Of a DNA stretch of 64,000 bases, positions 25,775 to 35,333 are shown in pieces. Position 1 is the first letter of the stretch. Each line of letters begins with the position of its first letter. The translations under genes and the position numbers were made by a program. Source of the DNA: JAAYXS01 sp964550375 (GTDB taxonomy: Bacteria; Planctomycetota; Phycisphaerae; UBA1845; Fen-1342). Location: positions 1 through 64,000 of the forward strand of contig CAZJYX010000003.1 of assembly GCA_964550375.1 (NCBI GenBank), read 5' to 3'. The notes beneath the pieces were generated by a model, which was not told the origin of the DNA, ran no database searches, and was given only the letters and a program-made list of their open reading frames with translations.

Positions 25775-26773
25775 CTACAATCGGCGTGCCAGCACGAACT
25801 CGGCCATGGCGCTCAGGCTGTCCCGGGCGGGTGAGGGGGGCAGGCACTGCAGCGCGGCGCGGGCCTCGTCCACATAGCCGGTCGCCACCCCCAGGGCGGA
25901 GTCGACGCAGCCGGCGGATCGCAGCAGGTCCGCCAGGCGCCGCCGGACGGACGGTGCGTCCGTGCCTAGCAAGGCGAGCAGTTCGACCCGGCGCGCTTCG
26001 CCGTTGGCGCCGTCCATGTAGTGAATCAGCGGCAGGGTGACCTTGCCCAGGCGCGCGTCGCGCCCTAGCGACTTGCCCACCTCGGCCTCGTCGCCCACCA
26101 CGTCGAGCACGTCGTCCACGATCTGGAAGGCGACGCCCAGCGATTCGCCGAAGATGCGCATACGTTCCACGCCGGCCAGGTCCACTTCGGCGAACGCCGC
26201 GCCCAACAGGCAGCAGGCCCCGAGCAAGGCGGCCGTTTTGCGCCGGATGATGTCGAGATAGTCGTCAGCGCGTAGGTCGAGGTTGTGGCGGTTGGCCACC
26301 TGCATCATCTCGCCTTCGCAGATCGTGTTCGTCGTGGCGCCGATGACCTGGGCGGCATACTGCGAATCAAGCCGGCTGCACAGGTGGAAGGCATGCGAGA
26401 TCAGGAAATCCCCCATCAGGACGGCCCGCTCGTTGCCCCACAGGCGGTTCACGGTGGCAGCGCGGCGCCGCACGTCCGCCTCGTCGAGCACATCGTCATG
26501 CACGAGCGTGGCGATGTGCACCAGTTCCACGACGGCGGCCAGCACATGATGCTCCGGACGCACCGCACCGCAGGCCCGCGCCGTGAGCAGCAATAGGGCC
26601 GGCCGCAGCAATTTGCCGTGGAACTGGGCCACATGCCCGCACAGATCGGAGATGAATCCCTGGTCGCTGATCAACTCGTCGTGGAGGACCGTGCGGCAGG
26701 ACTCCAAATCGGCGGCGACCGGCGCATACAACTCGGCTAACCGCAGCGTCCCGGCTCCATGACTCACACGCAC
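25775..26773 (-). CDS. all-trans polyprenyl diphosphate synthase
   Basis: A 332-residue isoprenyl diphosphate synthase (octaprenyl/heptaprenyl type). The first Asp-rich motif is LVHDDVLDEAD and the second FQIVDDVLDVVGD; both bind Mg-pyrophosphate. The allylic-substrate segment GKLLRPALLLL is also present. It would extend farnesyl diphosphate with IPP to make the side chain of a respiratory quinone. The GTG at 26773 is chosen because GGAGGAG lies six bases upstream, a strong site; a GTG 48 bases earlier has none. Chain length cannot be assigned from sequence by eye. Confidence 0.88.
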   Translation of the reverse strand: MRVSHGAGTLRLAELYAPVAADLESCRTVLHDELISDQGFISDLCGHVAQFHGKLLRPALLLLTARACGAVRPEHHVLAAVVELVHIATLVHDDVLDEADVRRRAATVNRLWGNERAVLMGDFLISHAFHLCSRLDSQYAAQVIGATTNTICEGEMMQVANRHNLDLRADDYLDIIRRKTAALLGACCLLGAAFAEVDLAGVERMRIFGESLGVAFQIVDDVLDVVGDEAEVGKSLGRDARLGKVTLPLIHYMDGANGEARRVELLALLGTDAPSVRRRLADLLRSAGCVDSALGVATGYVDEARAALQCLPPSPARDSLSAMAEFVLARRL

Positions 26774-27053
26774 CCGCGGCTCCTCCAGGCAGCATTTGTT
26801 GCTTCCAGTTTTCTGCCGCACGCCGGCGGTGTCCAGTCTCCTTTGAAGCTTTCAGAACGATTGAAACTGCGACCCAGGCGTGTGGCCGGCGGCGGGATGG
26901 ATCCGTAACAGCAGTAATGACAATGTTTTATAGTGGCCTACTGGTAACTGTTCATTTCGTGGGCCGTTGCAATCCATCGCTGTCGGTGTGGTGGGGCCGC
27001 CCCGATTCCGCCGTGTCGTTCCCCTTCTGCTGCGCGCGGGCCGACTGTGCCGC

Positions 27054-27734
<681 letters not shown>

Positions 27735-27851
27735 ACGGCCATCGCCCTCAGCCTGCGGACGCTGTCCCCTGATCAATTATAGGTGTTTACGGCGGGCCGC
27801 AAGAGCCGCGCGAACACTGGCGCTGCCGGTTGTGGTCAGGGCGCCACCGCG

Positions 27852-28577
27852 TCAGGGCCGAACTTGCAGGCTCTTAAGCAGGACCGCGGCGGTGCGCGGC
27901 GGCCGGCCCAGCAGATGCGTCAGGTGATAATTCTGCAGGGTGAACCAGGCGCGGGCGTCACCGGTGGCGGGCGTGGTGTCCAGCAATCCCGGCGGCAGGC
28001 GGCGTTTCTCGACGTAGTGCAGCTCGCAGTCGCGGCACAGCAGTCCGCCGGCCGTAGCGCTGAAGTACGGCGCCGCGCCGCGTGGCCGGCGCTTGCCGCA
28101 ACCGACGCATTGTTCCAGGTTGGGGGCGTAGCCCAGCGCGATCAGCAAGTCGGCCTGGAAGCAGGCCAGCACGACTGGCGGGTCCGCCGGGCCGGCCAGG
28201 CTTGTCAGCGTGCGCAGCAGGGCGGCGAAGAGGGTTGGATGGGGGTCCAGTTCCTCGGTCAGGGCCGCGACCAACTCGGCGGCGTAGAGGCCGCCGTAGA
28301 GCCGGCCAAGCTCGCGCCGCAGGTCGGCGAACGCATCGCGCTGCTTCCATTCCGTGAGCGTGCCGAGCTGCGCGTCGCCGCGGGCCGGCACATAGCTCAG
28401 GTCGCCGTATTCAAGGCCGTCCAGTCCGACGGCGAAGCGTTTGGCCGTGCCGCGCCGCGCGCCCTTGGCGATCAGGCGCACAAGGCCGCGTTGGGCGGTG
28501 AAGAGCGTGACGATCTGCGAGGTCTCCGAGTACTCGGTCAGCCGCAGAACGATGGCCTGATCCTGTTCCGTGGGCAT
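27852..28577 (-). CDS. recO: DNA repair protein RecO
   Basis: A 241-residue RecO. The N-terminal OB-fold opens DQAIVLRLTEYSETSQIVTLFTAQRGLVRLIAKGARR. A helical domain follows, with a zinc-binding set CVGCGKRR and LLCRDC (about residues 155-180), and the C-terminus YHLTHLLGRPPRT is typical. RecO works with RecR and RecF to load RecA on SSB-coated single strands in gap repair. ATG 28577 fits the family's usual start; ATG 28589 is four codons upstream. It diverges from the 106-residue gene on the other strand. Confidence 0.9.
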   Translation of the reverse strand: MPTEQDQAIVLRLTEYSETSQIVTLFTAQRGLVRLIAKGARRGTAKRFAVGLDGLEYGDLSYVPARGDAQLGTLTEWKQRDAFADLRRELGRLYGGLYAAELVAALTEELDPHPTLFAALLRTLTSLAGPADPPVVLACFQADLLIALGYAPNLEQCVGCGKRRPRGAAPYFSATAGGLLCRDCELHYVEKRRLPPGLLDTTPATGDARAWFTLQNYHLTHLLGRPPRTAAVLLKSLQVRP

Positions 28578-28686
28578 GGGGCCTTTCATCGCAAGCGGCG
28601 CGGGCTGGTGGTGGCCGGCGCCGCGGATAGAATAGCGACTCCGGCGCAGCAAGTGGCCACGCCCGCCGACAATGGTGAACAGCGGC

Positions 28687-29007
28687 ATGAACACGCCATC
28701 ACTGGACGAATTCATCGATCGCCGGGTAGTGCTGGACACGCCGGGCTCGCTGCTGTACATCGGGCGGCTGGTGGCCTGGAGTGAGCAGGGCTACTGGTTG
28801 GCCGATGCCGACGTGCACGACTGTCGCGACGGCCATGCCTCGCCCGAGGAGTACGCCAACACGGCCCACGAGTTGGAGAAGACCGGCGCGCGCCACATCA
28901 ACCGCCGGCGCGTGTTCGTGGATCGGCAGGCGATTGTCAGCATTTCGGCGCTGGACGACGTTGTGACCGACGGGCTCAGTGACGATCAAGGACCGTGGAT
29001 GGCATGA
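28687..29007 (+). CDS. hypothetical protein coupled to dipeptide epimerase
   Basis: A 106-residue acidic soluble protein. It begins TPSLDEFIDRRVVLDTPGSLLYIGRLVAW and continues with strands resembling a small beta-barrel (an Sm-like or PRC-like impression); DRQAIVSISALDDVV closes the fold. It has no catalytic motif and I recognise no family. Its TGA overlaps the ATG of the epimerase gene (ATGA), so the two are translationally coupled. ATG 28687 is used; an ATG at 28672 is possible. Neither has a clear ribosome site. Confidence 0.65.
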   Translation: MNTPSLDEFIDRRVVLDTPGSLLYIGRLVAWSEQGYWLADADVHDCRDGHASPEEYANTAHELEKTGARHINRRRVFVDRQAIVSISALDDVVTDGLSDDQGPWMA

Positions 29008-30020
29008 AACTGACGCACATTCGCCAACGCTTGCGGCCGCGCTACCGCTTCGCCACCTCGCAAGGGGGGGTCGATGAACTGGACACGATCGTCGTGCGAA
29101 TCGAGCACGACGGGACGGTCGGGTATGGCGAGGTCGTGCCCTCGGCGCTTTACGGGCAATCGCTGGAGACGTCGGAGGCGGCCCTGGACGCCATGGCCGC
29201 TGAGCTCGGCGACGACCCATTCGCGCTGGAGTCCGTCCTGGCGCGCCTGGTTGACCGGCATGATGACCAGCGCGCGGCCATGGCCGGCGTCGATTCGGCA
29301 CTCCATGACTGGGTCGGCCGGCGCCTGGATGTGCCGGTGTGGCGCCTGCTGGGGCTGGACCGGCCGCGCACGCGGACCACTTTCACCATCGGCGTGGCAG
29401 GGATGGACGAGGTGCGCGTCAAGGTCGCCGAGGCATTGGCCGCCGGCTACGAGGCGCTCAAGGTCAAGGTGGGGGTTGAGCACGATCACGAGACCCTGAC
29501 GCTCATTCGTGAGAGTTTCGATGGCCCGCTGGTGCTTGATGCCAATCAGGCGTGGTCGCCGAGCGAGGCAGCCGACCGCATCCGCGCCCTGGCGCAGTAC
29601 CAACCGGCCATGATCGAGCAGCCGCTGCACGCTGCGGACTGGCGGGAGTTGGCCAAGCTGCGCGAGTTGGGTGTGGCCCCGATCTTTGCCGACGAGAGCT
29701 GCGAGCGGCCGGCCGACGTGGTGCGTTTGCACGGCTACGTTGACGGCGTGAACATCAAGTTCACGAAGTGCGGCGGGATCCGCGAGGCGCTGCGCATGAT
29801 CACGTTGGCGCGCGGCCTGGGTATGCAGACCATGCTGGGGTGCTTCGTCTCCAGCAGCCTGGCGATCGCGCCGGCCCTCACGCTGGCCAGCCTGGTTGAT
29901 CTGGCCGATCTGGACGGGCACCTGCTTCTGGCGCACGACCCGTTCGAGGGGATTGAGCGGCGCGGCGGAGTTATCACGCTGTCCGACCGGCCCGGCTTGG
30001 GGGTTGTGCCTGCTGTCTGA
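29004..30020 (+). CDS. dipeptide epimerase, enolase superfamily (L-Ala-D/L-Glu epimerase-like)
   Basis: A 338-residue enolase-superfamily enzyme. Metal and acid/base residues are all visible: the KVKVG lysine pair after ALKVKV, Asp in VLDANQAW, Glu in MIEQP, Asp in FADES and the second catalytic Lys in NIKFTKCGG. This lysine-lysine arrangement is that of muconate-lactonizing-type members, and the HDDQRAAMAGVDSALHDW segment fits dipeptide epimerases that recycle murein peptides. It starts within the stop codon of the preceding gene. The exact dipeptide is not predictable by eye. Confidence 0.85.
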   Translation: MKLTHIRQRLRPRYRFATSQGGVDELDTIVVRIEHDGTVGYGEVVPSALYGQSLETSEAALDAMAAELGDDPFALESVLARLVDRHDDQRAAMAGVDSALHDWVGRRLDVPVWRLLGLDRPRTRTTFTIGVAGMDEVRVKVAEALAAGYEALKVKVGVEHDHETLTLIRESFDGPLVLDANQAWSPSEAADRIRALAQYQPAMIEQPLHAADWRELAKLRELGVAPIFADESCERPADVVRLHGYVDGVNIKFTKCGGIREALRMITLARGLGMQTMLGCFVSSSLAIAPALTLASLVDLADLDGHLLLAHDPFEGIERRGGVITLSDRPGLGVVPAV

Positions 30021-30109
30021 ATATTTGACGAACATCAGTGGCGCGGCACGCACGAATCCGGCGTCCCGCTTGGCCTGGAATGGACCCGGGGTGGAAATAG
30101 AATAGGGGT

Positions 30110-31330
30110 ATGGCGACAAGCATTCCCGGGCCCAGCGTTGCGACCGCCCTGGCCAGGAGTACGGCCGGCGGCGATTCCGCGGAGCAACTCGTCGCACAGA
30201 TTCAGGCCGGCCTGGCTGGTCAGCCGGCGGATCTGTGCTTCCTGTTCGCGAGCGCCCATTTCGAGGATCAGCTTGCGCCCCTGGCCGAGCACGTGTACGA
30301 GCGTTTGGGGACCCGGGCACTGGTGGGCCTAACCGCCGAGGGCATCATCTGCCAGGATCGGGAGTATGAGAGCCAGCCCGCGCTGGTGGTCTGGGCCGCC
30401 CGGCTGCCGGGAACGAGGGTGCTGTCCTTTCACCTTTCGGAAGAGGATGTCGAGCAGCTCGATACGCCGGAGCTGCTGCGCGAGCATCTGGGCGTTCCCG
30501 CGGACGCTCATCCGAGCTTCGTGTTGCTGGCCGAGCCGTTCAGCTTCAGCGCCACGCCGGCTTTGCTGAACCTGCTGGAGCGGCTGGACTTGGCCTATCC
30601 CGGGTGTCAGGTGCTGGGCGGCTTGGCGTCGGCGGGCGAGGAGCCCGGTCAGAATCGCATCATTTTTGACGGGCACACTTTGCGGCACGGCCTGGTCGGG
30701 GTGGCCCTGTGGGGTGACACGCGCGTGGACGCCGTGGTTTCGCAAGGCTGCCGGCCGATCGGCGCGGTTAAGGTAGTGACGCGGGCCGACGGCAACATCA
30801 TCTACGAGCTGGGCGGCCAGGCGCCCTTGGAGGTAGTCAAGCAATTGCTCGTCGAGGCTGCGCCGCAGGACCGGCGACTGTTGCGGCGGCGCGGCTTGCT
30901 GTTGGGCTGCGTGGCCAACGAGTATCAGCAGAAATTCGCGCGTGGCGATTTCGTAATCCGCAACCCGCTGGGTTTTGACCCGACCTCCGGCGCCATGGCA
31001 GTCAACGATCTCATTCGCATCGGGCAAACCGTGCAGTTTCACGTGCGTGACGAGGCTTCCGCGTCGGAGGATCTGGAGGGGCTGTTGGCGGCGCGTCATA
31101 GCCGACCGGCGGTGGGGGCACTGCTGTTTACCTGTAATGGGCGGGGGACGCGCATGTTTCGGGAGCAGAGCCACGACGCCCGGGCCATCCACGCGGCCTG
31201 TGGCGACCTGCCGGTGGCGGGCTTCTTCGCGGCCGGCGAGATCGGGCCGGTCGGCCGCCGGACCTTCGTGCATGGTTTCACCGCCAGCATCGGGTTCTTC
31301 GGCCCGCGCGAGCCGCGCGCCGATGACTGA
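30110..31330 (+). CDS. FIST N- and C-domain sensor protein
   Basis: A 406-residue soluble protein consisting of a FIST N domain (about residues 20-230; DLCFLFASAHFED, ALVGLTAEGIICQDREYE and CQVLGGLASAGE) and a FIST C domain (about 235-395; LLLGCVANEYQQ, ALLFTCNGRGTRMF and VAGFFAAGEIGPVG). FIST domains are thought to sense small ligands, perhaps amino acids, usually near signalling genes. Here it is alone with no attached output. It is the first gene of a rightward run and its 3' end overlaps rnpA by eight bases. Confidence 0.85.
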   Translation: MATSIPGPSVATALARSTAGGDSAEQLVAQIQAGLAGQPADLCFLFASAHFEDQLAPLAEHVYERLGTRALVGLTAEGIICQDREYESQPALVVWAARLPGTRVLSFHLSEEDVEQLDTPELLREHLGVPADAHPSFVLLAEPFSFSATPALLNLLERLDLAYPGCQVLGGLASAGEEPGQNRIIFDGHTLRHGLVGVALWGDTRVDAVVSQGCRPIGAVKVVTRADGNIIYELGGQAPLEVVKQLLVEAAPQDRRLLRRRGLLLGCVANEYQQKFARGDFVIRNPLGFDPTSGAMAVNDLIRIGQTVQFHVRDEASASEDLEGLLAARHSRPAVGALLFTCNGRGTRMFREQSHDARAIHAACGDLPVAGFFAAGEIGPVGRRTFVHGFTASIGFFGPREPRADD

Positions 31331-31736
31331 GAATTCTCCCCAGGAATGTCCGGCCGGCGCGCCGCGGGGCCAGGGTTTCCCGCGCCGACTGCGCGTCCGC
31401 CGGCGGCCGGAGTTCGAGCGGGCCTTCGCGCAAGGCCTGCGCTGCGGCGATGCCTGCCTGACGATGTGGGCGGTGCCGAACGACCTGGGGCACGCGCGGC
31501 TGGGGCTGGTAGTGGGGCGGCGCTTTGGCGGGGCGGTACAGCGCAACCGTGTGAAACGGCTTCTGCGTGAGGCTTTTCGCCTGACGCGCCACCGCTTGCC
31601 GGCGGGGCTTGATCTTCTGTGTGCGCCCCGTCCCGGTGCGGGCATCAGCCTGGCGGACTGTGTACAATCGCTCACGCGCCTGGCGGCCCGGCTGGAACAG
31701 CAGTTGATCCGGCGCGGCCACGGGCCCCGGCCGTGA
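31323..31736 (+). CDS. rnpA: ribonuclease P protein component
   Basis: A 137-residue basic protein that assists RNase P RNA in cutting tRNA 5' leaders. The family signature is intact: RLRVRRRPEFERAFAQG at the substrate cleft and the RNR box AVQRNRVKRLLREAFR. The N-terminal 17 residues are an extra proline-rich extension. It overlaps the FIST gene by eight bases and is followed 31 bases later by the glycosyltransferase gene. The usual neighbours rpmH, yidC and dnaA are absent, so the common rpmH-rnpA order is broken here. Confidence 0.92.
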   Translation: MTENSPQECPAGAPRGQGFPRRLRVRRRPEFERAFAQGLRCGDACLTMWAVPNDLGHARLGLVVGRRFGGAVQRNRVKRLLREAFRLTRHRLPAGLDLLCAPRPGAGISLADCVQSLTRLAARLEQQLIRRGHGPRP

Positions 31737-31767
31737 GTAAGGCCACACGATCCGCAGCGGGTCAGTT

Positions 31768-32961
31768 ATGTCCGGTGAGCGCCCCATTCTCATTCTCACC
31801 GCCTCGGCTGGTGCCGGGCATACCATGGCCGCCCGGGCGGTTGCCGCAGCCACGACGGCCGAGGCGCCGGGCGAGCGGTTGGAAGTGCATGACGTGCTGG
31901 CCTGGGGTACGGCTTTGTTCCGCCGGCTGTATGGCGGCGGCTATGCAGCCATCATTCGCCACGCGCCGGCCCTGATGGGCTGGCTCTATGACCGTGTTGA
32001 TTGCAGCTCGCGGGGACTCGGCGAGCGTGGTCGCCGGCTGGTGCAGGAGTGCTTCATCGGCCCGATTGCGCGCCACTTGCTGCGCCGCAACCCCAAGCTG
32101 GTGATCAACACGCACTATCTGCCGGCCGAGATTATCGCGAACCTGCGGCGGCGCGGTCGGCTGGACTGCCCGCAAGTGATCGTGACGACTGACCTCGAGA
32201 CGCACCGCATCTGGGTGCAGGAGCCGGCCGAACGCTACTACACCGCCACTGAGCTGGGCGGCGCGTACCTGGCGACCTGGGGTGTGCCGCCCGAGCACAT
32301 CCGGACCACAGGTATTCCGGTGCGGCCGGCGTTCGCCGAGGTGCTGACGCCGGGTGCGGCGCGGGCGCGCGTGGGGTTGGATCCGGAGCGGCCGGTGGTG
32401 CTGCTGCTCTGCGGCGCGCTGGGGATGGGGCCGGCGGAGGCGGCGCTGCGCCAATTGGTGGAATTGCCGCCGGACACGCAGATTGTCGCCGTTGCAGGCC
32501 GCAACGAACGGCTACGGCGGCGCCTGACCGCGTTGGCCGGCCCGGCCGGCCGACGGGTCAGCGTGATCGGCTTCACGGAGCGCGGGCACGAGTACATGCG
32601 GGCGGCCGACGTGGCCGTGACGAAGCCCGGCGGACTGACGGTGTCTGAAGCGTTGGTGTGTCACCTGCCGCTCGTGCTGCTTGATCCGATTCCGGGCCAG
32701 GAGACGCGGAACAGCGATTACCTGCTGGAGCATGGCGCGGCGTGGAAGGTCAATAACGTGCGTCTGCTGCGTTACCGTGTGAACGAGTTGCTGAGTGCGC
32801 CGGAGCGGGTGGTCCGGATGCGGGCGGCGACCGCGGCGCTGGCCAGGCCGTGCGCGGCGCGCGATATCGCCCGGGACGCGCTGGGCCTGCTGGGCCGGTC
32901 TGAGTGGGTCGGTTTGACAAACCCGGCGGCTGCACAAGAATCGGCTGGCGGTCCGGGTTGA
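31768..32961 (+). CDS. MGDG-synthase-like processive diacylglycerol glycosyltransferase (GT28)
   Basis: A 397-residue GT-B glycosyltransferase. The N-terminal MGDG-synthase domain starts ILILTASAGAGHTMAARAV, where the Gly-rich loop and His match UgtP and plant MGD1. The C-terminal donor-binding domain contains VVLLLCGALGMGPAE and the GT28 signature AADVAVTKPGGLTVSEALVCHLPLVLLDPIPGQE. It would transfer a sugar from a UDP- or NDP-donor to diacylglycerol at the inner face of the membrane. Placed between rnpA and a GT2 gene, it may build glycolipids with that neighbour. Confidence 0.85.
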   Translation: MSGERPILILTASAGAGHTMAARAVAAATTAEAPGERLEVHDVLAWGTALFRRLYGGGYAAIIRHAPALMGWLYDRVDCSSRGLGERGRRLVQECFIGPIARHLLRRNPKLVINTHYLPAEIIANLRRRGRLDCPQVIVTTDLETHRIWVQEPAERYYTATELGGAYLATWGVPPEHIRTTGIPVRPAFAEVLTPGAARARVGLDPERPVVLLLCGALGMGPAEAALRQLVELPPDTQIVAVAGRNERLRRRLTALAGPAGRRVSVIGFTERGHEYMRAADVAVTKPGGLTVSEALVCHLPLVLLDPIPGQETRNSDYLLEHGAAWKVNNVRLLRYRVNELLSAPERVVRMRAATAALARPCAARDIARDALGLLGRSEWVGLTNPAAAQESAGGPG

Positions 32962-33001
32962 ATGCGGGCCTGTCCGGGCGAGCCGCCTGGGAAGCTGGCG
33001 T

Positions 33002-33748
33002 ATGAAGTTTCTCGTCGCGATTCCGGTGTACAACGAGCAGCGCTACCTGGCGCGCGTTCTGGATGCCGTCCGCGCGCATGCGGCCGATGTGCTGGTCATT
33101 GATGACGGCTCGACGGACGCCACGCCGGCGTTGCTGGCCGGCCGGCCGGAAGTACGCACGGTGCGACACGCCGAGAACCGCGGCTACGGCCAGAGCCTGA
33201 TAGACGCGTTTCGGGTGGCGGCGCGTAGCGGCTATGACTGGGTTATCTCGATGGACTGCGACGAGCAGCACGAGCCGGCCGAGATTCCGGATTTCCTGGC
33301 GGAGATGGCCCGCGCTCAGGCCGACGTCATCAGCGGTTCGCGCTACCTGCGGGATTATCCCGGCGATGATCCGCCGCCGGCCGAGCGGCGCCAGATCAAC
33401 CACATAGTCACACTCATGCTCAACCAGGTGCTGGGCCTGCGGCTGACTGACTCGTTCTGCGGCTTCAAGGCGTATCGCGTGGCGGCCATGGCGGCCCTGA
33501 CGCTGGATGAGCCGGGGTATGCTTTTCCCCTGCAATTCTGGGCCCAGTGTGCGCGCGCGGGTCTGCGCATCGCCGAGATCCCGGTGCGCCGCATCTACCG
33601 TGATGCCAGCCGGGAGTTCGGTGGGACGCTGGATGATCCGAGCGCCCGGCTGCGGCATTACCTGGCAGTGTTCGTGCGCGAGTTGCAGCGCCAGGAGGGC
33701 GCTGTGCGCGGCGCACCGACGTGCTGCCATTGTTCGCAGGCGCTATGA
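33002..33748 (+). CDS. family 2 glycosyltransferase (dolichyl/undecaprenyl-phosphate mannose synthase type)
   Basis: A 248-residue soluble GT-A enzyme. It shows VAIPVYNEQRYLARVLDAV, the first acidic pair VIDDGSTD, the DxD-like SMDCDEQHEP that binds metal-NDP-sugar, and SGSRY and LTDSFCGFKAYR at the acceptor side. These match polyprenyl-phosphate sugar synthases that lack membrane helices. Such lipid-linked sugars feed GT39-type enzymes such as the one at 5534-7363. The stop overlaps the start of the next gene (ATGA), indicating coupling. Confidence 0.87.
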   Translation: MKFLVAIPVYNEQRYLARVLDAVRAHAADVLVIDDGSTDATPALLAGRPEVRTVRHAENRGYGQSLIDAFRVAARSGYDWVISMDCDEQHEPAEIPDFLAEMARAQADVISGSRYLRDYPGDDPPPAERRQINHIVTLMLNQVLGLRLTDSFCGFKAYRVAAMAALTLDEPGYAFPLQFWAQCARAGLRIAEIPVRRIYRDASREFGGTLDDPSARLRHYLAVFVRELQRQEGAVRGAPTCCHCSQAL

Positions 33749-35319
33749 GCTGGCAGGCCAGGCTCGCGGTTCCGGCTGAACACTTGGGTGTGCTGGTTGC
33801 ACCCGCGGCGGGGGATATTCACGGGAATCTGGGTCGGCCGCCGGCGAAGGAGTTGCAGCGGCTGAGCCTCTTGGGGCGGCCGGTCTCAGTCTGGCGCGCA
33901 GCGCTGCGCGCGCAGTTGGGCTTGGGCGACCCGGTGATTGGTACCGGTCACCAGGCCGAGTTCTTCCATGCCGGTGTCTTCGCCAAGCTTGTGGCGGTCA
34001 GTGCGTTGGCTCGGCAGTGTGGCGGCAACTCGGTGTTCCTGCTCGTTGATTCGGACTTGCCCAGGAGTGGGTCTCTGCGCGTGCCGGAGATCACGCCGGA
34101 TGGCCTGCGCTGCGCGGAGCTCCAATTGCCCGGTAGCGATCCGCTGCGGCCGGTGGAAGGCCAGCGGGCGGCGTCTCGTACGGCTTGGCAAGACTTCTTT
34201 GCCGGCATCGCGGCGCGCTGTGCGCACTACGAAGCCGACCTGCTGCGGTCGTTCGCGGAGGCGTGGCTGAGTTGTGCGGCCGGGCCGGTGGATTTCTGCG
34301 ACGCGCTGGGGCGCGGGCTGGGTGACGTCGCGCGGACGCTCGGCTTGGCGGATGTCCAGATGATTCGTGTGTCGCATTTCTGCCAGACGGCGGCCTTTCG
34401 CGCGTTCGCGGCCGAGTTGCTCATGAAGGCGCAGCGTTCCGGCGAGTGTTACAACGCGGCGCAGGCGGCTTATCGCGCCCGGCACCGGGTGCGCACGGCC
34501 AATCGGCCGGTGCCGCCCCTGTTGTTGAGTAGCGAACGAGCCGAGGTCCCGCTGTGGGTGTATCGCGACAACGGTTCGCGCGCTCGGCTATACGTGGCGG
34601 CCCGCCCGGACCACATCGACCTGTTCGCGGATCAGCAGCCGATTGGCAGTTTGGCCACGGCCGAACTGGCCGATCCTGACCGGCACGCGGTCCCCTGGCC
34701 GGTTGAAGAGGCCGGCTGGCGGTTACGGCCGCGGGCCTTGGCCTTGGCGGCCTGCGCCCGGCTACTGCTGGCGGACCTGTTCGTGCAGGGGGTCGGGGGC
34801 GCGCAGTACGACGAGATCACGGACGACTGGCTGGAGCGGTTCCTGGGTGTTGGTGCCGCCCCGTATTGCTGCGTGAGCGCGACGCTGCACCTGCCATTGC
34901 CGCGCAGTGGGGTGGGCGTGGCGGAAGTGCGCGCCGCCCGGCGTGCCTGTCGGGACGCGTGCTTCAACCCGCAGCGCCACTTGCCCGACCTGTCGGAGTC
35001 CCTGCTTAACGAGCGCGCCGCCCTGATCCGCCGCTCAGACGAACTGCGCCGGCGGGACCGCCGGGCGCGGGCGGAGCGCCGCGCGGTCTTCACGCGGATT
35101 CGCGAGGTCAACGAGCAGTTGCTGGATTGCCACCCCGGGCGGGTGGCGGAACTGCACCGACTGGCCGATGTGCTTGAGCGGCAATGGCGGCAGGACCAGC
35201 TTGCGCTTGACCGCGAGTACTTCGTGGCGCTGCACGCCAGACGCGACCTGGAGGAACTGGTCAGCCGCCTGGCCGAGCAGCTTGACGCCCGGCATGTTGT
35301 GGTGCCGGAAGCGCGGTGA
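33745..35319 (+). CDS. large conserved hypothetical protein, BshC-like
   Basis: A 524-residue soluble protein. The N-terminal third carries GTGHQAEFFHAGVFAKLVAVSAL, reminiscent of the TGQQAG motif and following helix of BshC (bacillithiol synthase), and LLVDSDLP sits where BshC has its acidic motif. A middle FVQGVGGAQYDEITDDWLERF segment and a long C-terminal coiled coil (about residues 415-505) follow, again the BshC layout. The similarity is by eye and partial. BshA or BshB partners are not in view, so bacillithiol synthesis is only a hypothesis. It is translationally coupled to the GT2 gene. Confidence 0.6.
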   Translation: MSWQARLAVPAEHLGVLVAPAAGDIHGNLGRPPAKELQRLSLLGRPVSVWRAALRAQLGLGDPVIGTGHQAEFFHAGVFAKLVAVSALARQCGGNSVFLLVDSDLPRSGSLRVPEITPDGLRCAELQLPGSDPLRPVEGQRAASRTAWQDFFAGIAARCAHYEADLLRSFAEAWLSCAAGPVDFCDALGRGLGDVARTLGLADVQMIRVSHFCQTAAFRAFAAELLMKAQRSGECYNAAQAAYRARHRVRTANRPVPPLLLSSERAEVPLWVYRDNGSRARLYVAARPDHIDLFADQQPIGSLATAELADPDRHAVPWPVEEAGWRLRPRALALAACARLLLADLFVQGVGGAQYDEITDDWLERFLGVGAAPYCCVSATLHLPLPRSGVGVAEVRAARRACRDACFNPQRHLPDLSESLLNERAALIRRSDELRRRDRRARAERRAVFTRIREVNEQLLDCHPGRVAELHRLADVLERQWRQDQLALDREYFVALHARRDLEELVSRLAEQLDARHVVVPEAR

Positions 35320-35333
35320 GCTGCGGGCGGCGC

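Noticed and set aside
28986..30320. 444-codon open frame on the minus strand
   Set aside because: It is antisense to the dipeptide epimerase, which has a full set of catalytic residues.
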